In this document: in pieces, positions 58,863-64,000 of the stretch
How positions within the stretch are numbered: position 1 is the first letter of the stretch
Layout: each line of letters starts with the position of its first letter
NCBI GenBank assembly: GCA_016710325.1
Contig: JADJXK010000002.1
Span: forward strand, 4,960,001-5,024,000
Length of the DNA: 64,000 bases
Direction of reading: 5' to 3'
Source: Candidatus Leptofilum proximum
Lineage (GTDB): Bacteria > Chloroflexota > Anaerolineae > Promineifilales > Promineifilaceae
Notes under the pieces: generated by a model
Seen by the model: only the letters and a program-made list of their open reading frames with translations
The model's database searches: none
Told to the model about the DNA's origin: nothing
Translations under genes and position numbers: made by a program

Positions 58863-59230
58863 TCTAGAATTCCTTTCTTCCATACCCAGACGTCACCGAG
58901 GATGAAGAGCACCATGAAAACGCCCATGACGGCCAGGCCATAAAGCCCCATTTGGCGAAACGTGACAGCCCAGGGAACGAGGAGAATGATATCGACATCA
59001 AACAGAATAAAGAGCACTGCGATGCGATAGAATTTGACAGGTAAACGACGTTGGGCTTCGCCGATGGCGACGATGCCCGATTCGTAGGGGATCAGTTTGC
59101 TGCGGGCACTTTCTTTTGGTTTTGGGCCCAGGTTGAGGGACAAGACGGGCAGCAGTACGGCGAAAAATAAGGCAATCCCAATTAAAACAGCAATGGGAAG
59201 GTATTCAATAAGTATTGGGTTATTTTCCAT
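58853..59230 (-). CDS. nuoA: NADH-quinone oxidoreductase subunit A
   Basis: 125 aa with three membrane helices. The loop KLIPYESGIVAIGEAQRRLPVKFYRIAVLFILFDVDIILLVPWA is the conserved NuoA block with acidic residues near the quinone channel. First gene of the operon. Confidence 0.96.
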   Translation of the reverse strand: MENNPILIEYLPIAVLIGIALFFAVLLPVLSLNLGPKPKESARSKLIPYESGIVAIGEAQRRLPVKFYRIAVLFILFDVDIILLVPWAVTFRQMGLYGLAVMGVFMVLFILGDVWVWKKGILEWE

Positions 59231-59351
59231 GAGTCAAACTTTTCTGTCCTGAAGCTGCGTGTCTGGTAATTTACCTAGTAATTTTCTTGGTTAAATTCGG
59301 TTGAAAATAGAAGCAGCGAAATGTTTTTTCCTTCCAAAATGATCCCTGTGC

Positions 59352-59380
59352 ATTCTATCACAAGCAATAGGGGGCGGCAA
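59352..59380 (-). promoter_or_regulatory. Promoter of the nuo operon
   Basis: On the minus strand TTGCCG (59375-59380) and TAGAAT (59352-59357) are separated by 17 bases. The leader to the nuoA ATG is about 115 bases and AT-rich; no clear binding site is seen in it. Confidence 0.65.
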
Positions 59381-59456
59381 CAAAGGACGGCCGTATCCAA
59401 CCTACCATCCAGACATATTTGGGGCGGTTTTTGATGGGGTTTTGTGGGGGTAAAAA

Positions 59457-59484
59457 GCCCAACGGCCGTTGCCAGCCGTTGGGC
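59457..59484 (-). terminator. Terminator of the primary sigma factor gene
   Basis: GCCCAACGG (59457-59465) and CCGTTGGGC (59476-59484) form the stem; on the minus strand TTTTTA follows. The dispersed palindrome AACGGCCGTT is part of this stem region. Confidence 0.85.
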
Positions 59485-59509
59485 CAAAAAAGGTGTAATC
59501 CAGGTAAAT

Positions 59510-61213
59510 CTAGCTTAAATAGTCGCGCAGAGCCTTGCTGCGGCTGGGATGGCGCAGCTTACGCAGAGCCTTGGCTTCGATCTGGCGGATGCGTTCGCGG
59601 GTGACACCAAAGCTGCGGCCTACCTCTTCCAGGGTGTGGTCCTTGCCATCGTTGAGGCCGAAGCGCATTTCTAGCACCTCACGCTCCCGCTCGCTGAGGA
59701 AACCCAGCACGTTGCGAATTTGCTCGCGCAGCAGCTCCTTGGAAGCGGCATCAACCGGTTCCTGGGCGCTTTCGTCGGGGATGAAGTCGCCGTACTCAGT
59801 GGAATCTTCGTTGCCCACTGGGGATTCCAGCGACATGGGGTCCATAGAGATGCGCTTGATGTCGCGAATCTTGGAAACTGCCTGGCGCCATTTGCGGTTT
59901 AATACCGGATCGATGGGTTCGTCGTCTCTCAGCGCATTTTTGATCGTCTCCGATTCTTCCGGGGTGAGGTAGTCCAGCTCCAGGGCCAGTTCCTCGTCGC
60001 TGGGTTCGTGGCCCAGCTTTTGCACCAGGTCGCGCTGCAGCTTAACGATTTTGTTGATGGTTTCGAACATGTGCACCGGGATGCGGATGGTGCGCGCCTG
60101 ATCGGCAATGGCCCGGCTGACGGCCTGGCGAATCCACCAGGTGGCGTAGGTGCTGAATTTGAAGCCTTTAGTGTGGTCAAACTTTTCGACAGCGCGCAGC
60201 AGGCCCACGTTGCCTTCCTGCACCAGGTCCAGCAGATGAATGCCGCGCCCCATGTACCGCTTGGCCACGCTGACAACCAGACGCAGGTTGGCGCCAGTCA
60301 GGCTGACTTTGGCTTCTTCGGCCAGTTCGTAAATCATGAACTCGTTGTACCTCAGACCCACCATGTCTTTCGACAGCCATTCGTAGAAGGTATTAACAGC
60401 GGGGAACTTGCCTGCCTTTTTGTACTCCTGGAAGAGCTGGCGGGAAATGTCTACGGGGAGAAGGTAAACGGCCGTAAACATATGGAAACACGCTTGAGCC
60501 AGATCCAACCAGGCATCTTCCTGGCCCCAGTTGCCGTTGTTCAGGTACTGCCGCAGGTAAGACTCACTTCGTTTTTGCCAGCCCTGGCGCAAATCGCGCG
60601 CCTCCTCGATGAAGGCCAGCACATCAACGCCCGCGACGCCCAACAGTTTGCGCGCTTCTTCCACCACCTGCCAGTTTTCCAGCAGGTTGGTGTAGTTGGC
60701 CATCATGGCCCGGAAGTCAACTTCTTCTTCCGAGTCAGTGCCGTCTTTGCTCACATCGTTGTTCAGGCGGTCCAAAACGGTGGCGGCGGTGAGCTGGGTG
60801 GAGAGCCAGATTTCCTGGTCGGCGGTGAGCAGGGGAACCTGGCCAATTTCTTTGAGGTAAGTGTGGACCGGATCGTCCTCGACAGTGCCGGTGAGATAGC
60901 CGCTGTCATCGTCTTTGTCGTCGTCATCTTCAAGGTTGCCCAGCAGAGTGGGACCTTCGCCAAAGTCGTCCAGGGTTTCGCCATTTTCCGAGACGATGCG
61001 GATGTTGAGCTTTTGCAGGCGGGCGTAGAGACGTTCGGCCTGCTCTTCGTCGGCGGTAGCCAGCAGGGCCTGCACATCTGCCTCGTTAATCTGGCGCGAA
61101 CGGCGAGCGGTTTTTACCAAAGCTTCAATATCAATAACTTCGGTTTCTTCTTCGTCTTCGCTTTCGTCTTCGATATTCTCGTCGAAATCGTTGTCTAGTT
61201 CAGATAAATCCAT
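59510..61213 (-). CDS. rpoD: Primary RNA polymerase sigma factor (RpoD/SigA)
   Basis: 567 aa. An acidic N-terminal region 1.1 (residues 1-40 mostly Asp/Glu) precedes region 1.2 (DDPVHTYLKEIGQVPLLTADQE). Region 2 is GANLRLVVSVAKRYMGRGIHLLDLVQEGNVGLLRAVEKFD and GFKFSTYATWWIRQAVSRAIADQARTIRIPVHM. Region 4.2 is TLEEVGRSFGVTRERIRQIEAKALRKLRHP. It directs RNA polymerase to housekeeping promoters. It follows dnaG in the same direction, the classic dnaG-rpoD macromolecular-synthesis order, with rpsU absent. Confidence 0.96.
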   Translation of the reverse strand: MDLSELDNDFDENIEDESEDEEETEVIDIEALVKTARRSRQINEADVQALLATADEEQAERLYARLQKLNIRIVSENGETLDDFGEGPTLLGNLEDDDDKDDDSGYLTGTVEDDPVHTYLKEIGQVPLLTADQEIWLSTQLTAATVLDRLNNDVSKDGTDSEEEVDFRAMMANYTNLLENWQVVEEARKLLGVAGVDVLAFIEEARDLRQGWQKRSESYLRQYLNNGNWGQEDAWLDLAQACFHMFTAVYLLPVDISRQLFQEYKKAGKFPAVNTFYEWLSKDMVGLRYNEFMIYELAEEAKVSLTGANLRLVVSVAKRYMGRGIHLLDLVQEGNVGLLRAVEKFDHTKGFKFSTYATWWIRQAVSRAIADQARTIRIPVHMFETINKIVKLQRDLVQKLGHEPSDEELALELDYLTPEESETIKNALRDDEPIDPVLNRKWRQAVSKIRDIKRISMDPMSLESPVGNEDSTEYGDFIPDESAQEPVDAASKELLREQIRNVLGFLSEREREVLEMRFGLNDGKDHTLEEVGRSFGVTRERIRQIEAKALRKLRHPSRSKALRDYLS

Positions 61214-61380
61214 TGTCTATTTTCCTGACCTAAATGAGGGATGTTTGATCAATTTGGTTCAGATAAGCGATTGATTAAGGGTTGGGAACTATCCCCAGTA
61301 GGAACAATATATACTCGCAAAGGGCATACTCTTTTGACAGAGATGACAAGGTTAGGAAGTGCCTGCCGCAAGTATAGACG

Positions 61381-63365
61381 CTAGTAACGGCCGTTTAACG
61401 CATCTTCAGCTCGACGGCGGCTGGTGGCCGACATTGAATCTCTGGCCTTGTTGAGCTGCAACACCGCCAGAGGCAGTTCGCGCAGCTGCTGCTGATAAAT
61501 AGCCAATGCATCTGTGTCGTTTTCAATTTGTGCTTCATGCAGCAAATGTTTCACTTCACTTAACAGCTGTCTGACCCGAGCCAGACGCCAATCTAAAACG
61601 GATAACACAAGGGTGTCGGAGATTCGCTCAAGCTCAGTCTCTGGCGATTGGGGTAATGATAGCAAGAACTTCAACCGATTCTGAAGCGTCTGCTCTAGAC
61701 TATCCCACAATTCGTCAATCGTGACAACTGGTGAGTGAGTGATCAACTGGTACATTTGTCGCATAATAGCGCGATCTTCAGCCATCAGGAAATCATCATC
61801 AACTACTTTGGGCTGCCCCGATTCACCTAGTTTTTGGTTAACCCGCAAGAGCGCCTGGGGAAAGCGAATACACTGGTGCAAGAAGTCGCTCTGACGCATG
61901 TCGGTGGCCAGGGGGCCACCGATGCCTTGCGCTTTTTTAGGCACAGTGGTCCAACCGGCGTGGGCGGCAGGTTTGGGTTTGTTTACGGCCGTTTCTGGCC
62001 CAGTTCGTCTCTCTGGCAGGGGCTTCTCCGGCAGGCGAATTTGGCGCAGGGCGCGTTCATCAATGCGTAAGGCCCGGGCCAGCTGCTGCCAGTAGTGATC
62101 GCGCTCGATGGGGTCCTGGATGTCCTTGATGAGCGGCAGAACCTGTTGGGCCACTTCCGTTTTGGCCTTGGCGTCATTCAAATCCAGATCGGCCGTGGCC
62201 ACCGCAATGACATAGGCCACCACTGGCATGGCCTGCTCCACCAGCCGTTCCCACTCCTCCGGGTTTTCCTGCACGATGTTGTCCGGGTCTTTGCCTTCCG
62301 GCAGGGTCATCACGCGGATGTCGGCCTGGAGCCGCCCCTCGTGCTGCACCAACCCGTGGGCATCGAACTTCACTTCCGCTTCGCGGTCCAGCGTCTGACG
62401 GGCCACCTGGAGGCTGCGCAGGGTGGCTTTGGCCCCGGCGGCGTCAGCGTCCAGCGCCAGGATGAAGCGCTTGGTGTACCGCTTCAGCAGCTGGAGCTGC
62501 TGCTCGGTAAGGGCGGTGCCCATCTGCGCCACCACGTTGCGGAAGCCCGCCTGCCAGGCCTGCATCACATCCATGTAGCCTTCCACAATTACCACCTGGC
62601 GCGCTTCACGGATGGCCCGTTTGGCCATGTCCAGGCCAAAGAGCAGGTGGCTTTTGTCAAACAGGTCGGTCTGGGGCGAATTGAGGTACTTAGGAATGCC
62701 GTCTTTTTCCAGCGTGCGCGCACCAAAACCAACGATACGGCCGTCCACATCCCGAATGGGTATCATCAGCCGGTGGCGAAAACGGTCGTATTTGCTGCCT
62801 TTGTCCGGATTTTCCGTCAGCAGCCCGGCGGCCAGCAGTTCCTGGTCGCTGTACCCTGCATGTTGAAGTGCGAGCGGCAGGCGTCCCAGGAATCCAGGGC
62901 AAAACCAATGGCAAAGGCCTCGATCGTTTCTTCGTTAAGGCTGCGCCCTGCCACGTAGCGGCGCGCGGTTTCGGCCTGCGGCGCGTACAAAAAGAGCTGG
63001 TGAAAGTAATCGGCGGCGGCTTGCAGCAGGCCAGCCTGCTTGTTGTGCGCCTTGCGCGTTTCCCTGTCGAGCGGGTCGGCTTCTTCCAGCGTGACCCCGG
63101 CGCGCTGGGCCAGGTTTTTTAACGTTTCTTTAAACTCCCAGCCCTCCTTTTTCATGACAAAGGAGAAGAGATCGCCACCTTCGGCGCAGGCGCCAAAGCA
63201 GCGCCAGGTCTGGGTTTCAGGGAAGACAAAAAACGAGGGGGTGCGGGTGTTGTGGTGGAAGGGGCAAAAGCCAGCGTAATTCCGCCCTGACCGGCGCAGG
63301 GAAACGGTCTCGGAGACAACATCCACGATATCAAGGCGGCTTTTGATTTCTTCGGTAACAGTCAT
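61381..63365 (-). CDS. dnaG: DNA primase, interrupted by a one-base frameshift
   Basis: Two frames together make a normal primase of about 661 aa. 63365-62817 encodes the zinc-binding domain (CPFH...CFGAC, Cys34 to Cys60) and the start of the catalytic core. The frame then shifts near 62883: the sense strand reads TGGGACGCCTG where TGGGACCGCCTG would restore GFALDSWDRLPLALQHAGYSDQELLAAGLL. The second frame (to 61381) holds the TOPRIM domain (VVIVEGYMDVMQAWQAG; LALDADAAGAKA) and the helicase-binding C-terminus. Both halves are intact and conserved and the gene is essential, so a base-call error is more likely than a true pseudogene. The zinc motif has Cys-x3-Cys rather than Cys-x2-Cys. Confidence 0.88.
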
Positions 63366-63403
63366 GTGTTCAAGAACAGATGCTTAATCGGACAACTGGG
63401 CAA

Positions 63404-63409
63404 ATTATA
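63404..63409 (-). promoter_or_regulatory. -10 element of the dnaG promoter
   Basis: TATAAT on the minus strand, about 40 bases before the dnaG ATG. The -35 is weak (TTAGAA at 18 bases). Confidence 0.45.
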
Positions 63410-63633
63410 CCGTAGACCTTACAAATGTTCTAAAAGATGGTGGGGGAACGGCCGAATTAATTGTGAACCGTTTAATAATGGTTTTATCTCTCGACTCAGC
63501 TATCATGGGTGCGTCCTATTGGAATCGTCACCACTGAGAGACTGGTTTAATATGCGCCAAAGCAAGCAACGTTTATGCTATCAGGCTGATATCTAGGGTA
63601 CCCTGGATCACGGAAGGGACAAGTAGGTGTGTC

Positions 63634-64000
63634 ATGGATCGAAGTCGGTTGCGTGAGCTGCTAAGGACAGCTTTTAATGAGGCTGAACTACAAGACATCT
63701 GTTTTGAAATCAGCATTGATTATGAAGAGCTGTCTGGCCAAAACAAGTTAGAGAAAATCCGGGAGCTAATTGGTTACTGCCAGCGTGTTGGCCGGCTGCC
63801 AGACTTAATAACAGTTTGTCAGAAAATGCGGCCGCGTTTAGCTTGGCAAGACACAGGCACAACCTCGGCATCGGCGACAGAGCTTGAGAAACTGGAACGG
63901 GCCATTGCCGCCCTGGAAGCGCAGCGAGCTATCTTGGGGGACGCCGTTGTTGCTGCCGCCTTGCCTTCCTTGCAACAACAGCTTGAGGCACTCAAGTCGC
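63634..64000 (+). CDS. Effector-associated / death-like domain protein, partial (N-terminus)
   Basis: 122 codons are visible from the ATG at 63634 to the right edge, with no stop. Residues about 1-70 (MDRSRLRELLRTAFNEAELQ, ICFEISIDYEELSG, KIRELIGYCQRVGRLPDLI) fit the effector-associated or bacterial death-like helical domain that precedes NACHT, caspase, TIR or cyclase modules. Residues 85-122 (ELEKLERAIAALEAQRAILG, DAVVAAALPSLQQQLEAL) are a coiled-coil linker that in Chloroflexota and cyanobacteria often leads to a class III adenylyl cyclase plus AAA/TPR, from memory of such proteins. The effector lies outside the window. Confidence 0.75.
   Translation, partial: MDRSRLRELLRTAFNEAELQDICFEISIDYEELSGQNKLEKIRELIGYCQRVGRLPDLITVCQKMRPRLAWQDTGTTSASATELEKLERAIAALEAQRAILGDAVVAAALPSLQQQLEALKS

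Noticed and set aside
59275..59487. Small minus-strand frame of 70 codons between nuoA and the sigma factor
   Set aside because: It starts inside the sigma-factor terminator and covers the nuo promoter; no ribosome site or homologue recognised.
63366..63596. Small plus-strand frame of 76 codons upstream of dnaG
   Set aside because: It overlaps the dnaG promoter region, has no ribosome site and no domain.
1..64000. tRNA, rRNA or riboswitch genes
   Set aside because: None recognised by eye; a covariance-model search would be needed to exclude small RNAs.

Overview
The window looks like chromosomal DNA of a free-living bacterium, most likely a member of the Chloroflexota (Anaerolineae/Caldilineae-like). 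This is an inference from gene families and style: a full 14-gene NADH dehydrogenase set, Pro/Thr-rich and Glu/Ala/Pro-rich linkers on secreted proteins, EAD/death-like signalling domains, and FecR proteins with DUF5666-like repeats. No rRNA or tRNA gene was seen to confirm it. GC looks to be in the high fifties by eye.

Layout. (1) 1-19.4 kb, all on the minus strand: a carbohydrate-utilisation locus. Reading in the direction of transcription it has a GH94 phosphorylase, a lipoprotein sugar-binding protein, a small caspase-fold-like protein, a 972-aa binding protein, two permeases, an NHL/Yip1 membrane protein, a DUF5696 secreted protein, two more permeases, a secreted GH144-like glucanase lipoprotein, a LacI regulator, and a second GH144-like protein without a signal peptide that runs off the left edge. 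A perfect LacI-type operator and a sigma-70 promoter precede GH94. The likely logic is that outside enzymes cut a beta-glucan, two binding proteins and two permease pairs import it, and the inside glucanase and GH94 finish it by phosphorolysis. (2) 19.4-28.1 kb: a short inverted-repeat element, then mixed housekeeping genes (alpha/beta hydrolase, Nudix, trpB, small kinase, arsenate reductase, DUF2867, cyclase, YqaA, DAHP synthase, small membrane protein, nitroreductase). (3) 28.3-36.2 kb, plus strand: flippase, methyltransferase, glycosyltransferase, RNA m5C methyltransferase, then an ECF sigma factor with a FecR/DUF5666 membrane protein. (4) 36.4-59.2 kb, mostly minus strand: the complete nuoA-N set. 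nuoA to nuoM form one operon; nuoN lies 7.5 kb away behind a GT-C-like membrane protein, a molybdopterin oxidoreductase, a stress-protein-like gene, a metallophosphoesterase and a CAP/glycoside-hydrolase fusion. (5) 59.5-63.4 kb: the primary sigma factor and dnaG, the latter with a one-base frameshift. (6) 63.6 kb to the right edge: the start of a gene with an effector-associated (death-like) domain.

Two dispersed sequence layers lie over the genes. The palindrome ACGGCCGT occurs about 90 times by hand count, where one or two are expected by chance; it behaves like the cyanobacterial HIP1 palindrome. In addition, intergenic tandem 7- and 8-base repeats arranged as hairpins recur at six places, two of them inside the nuo operon.
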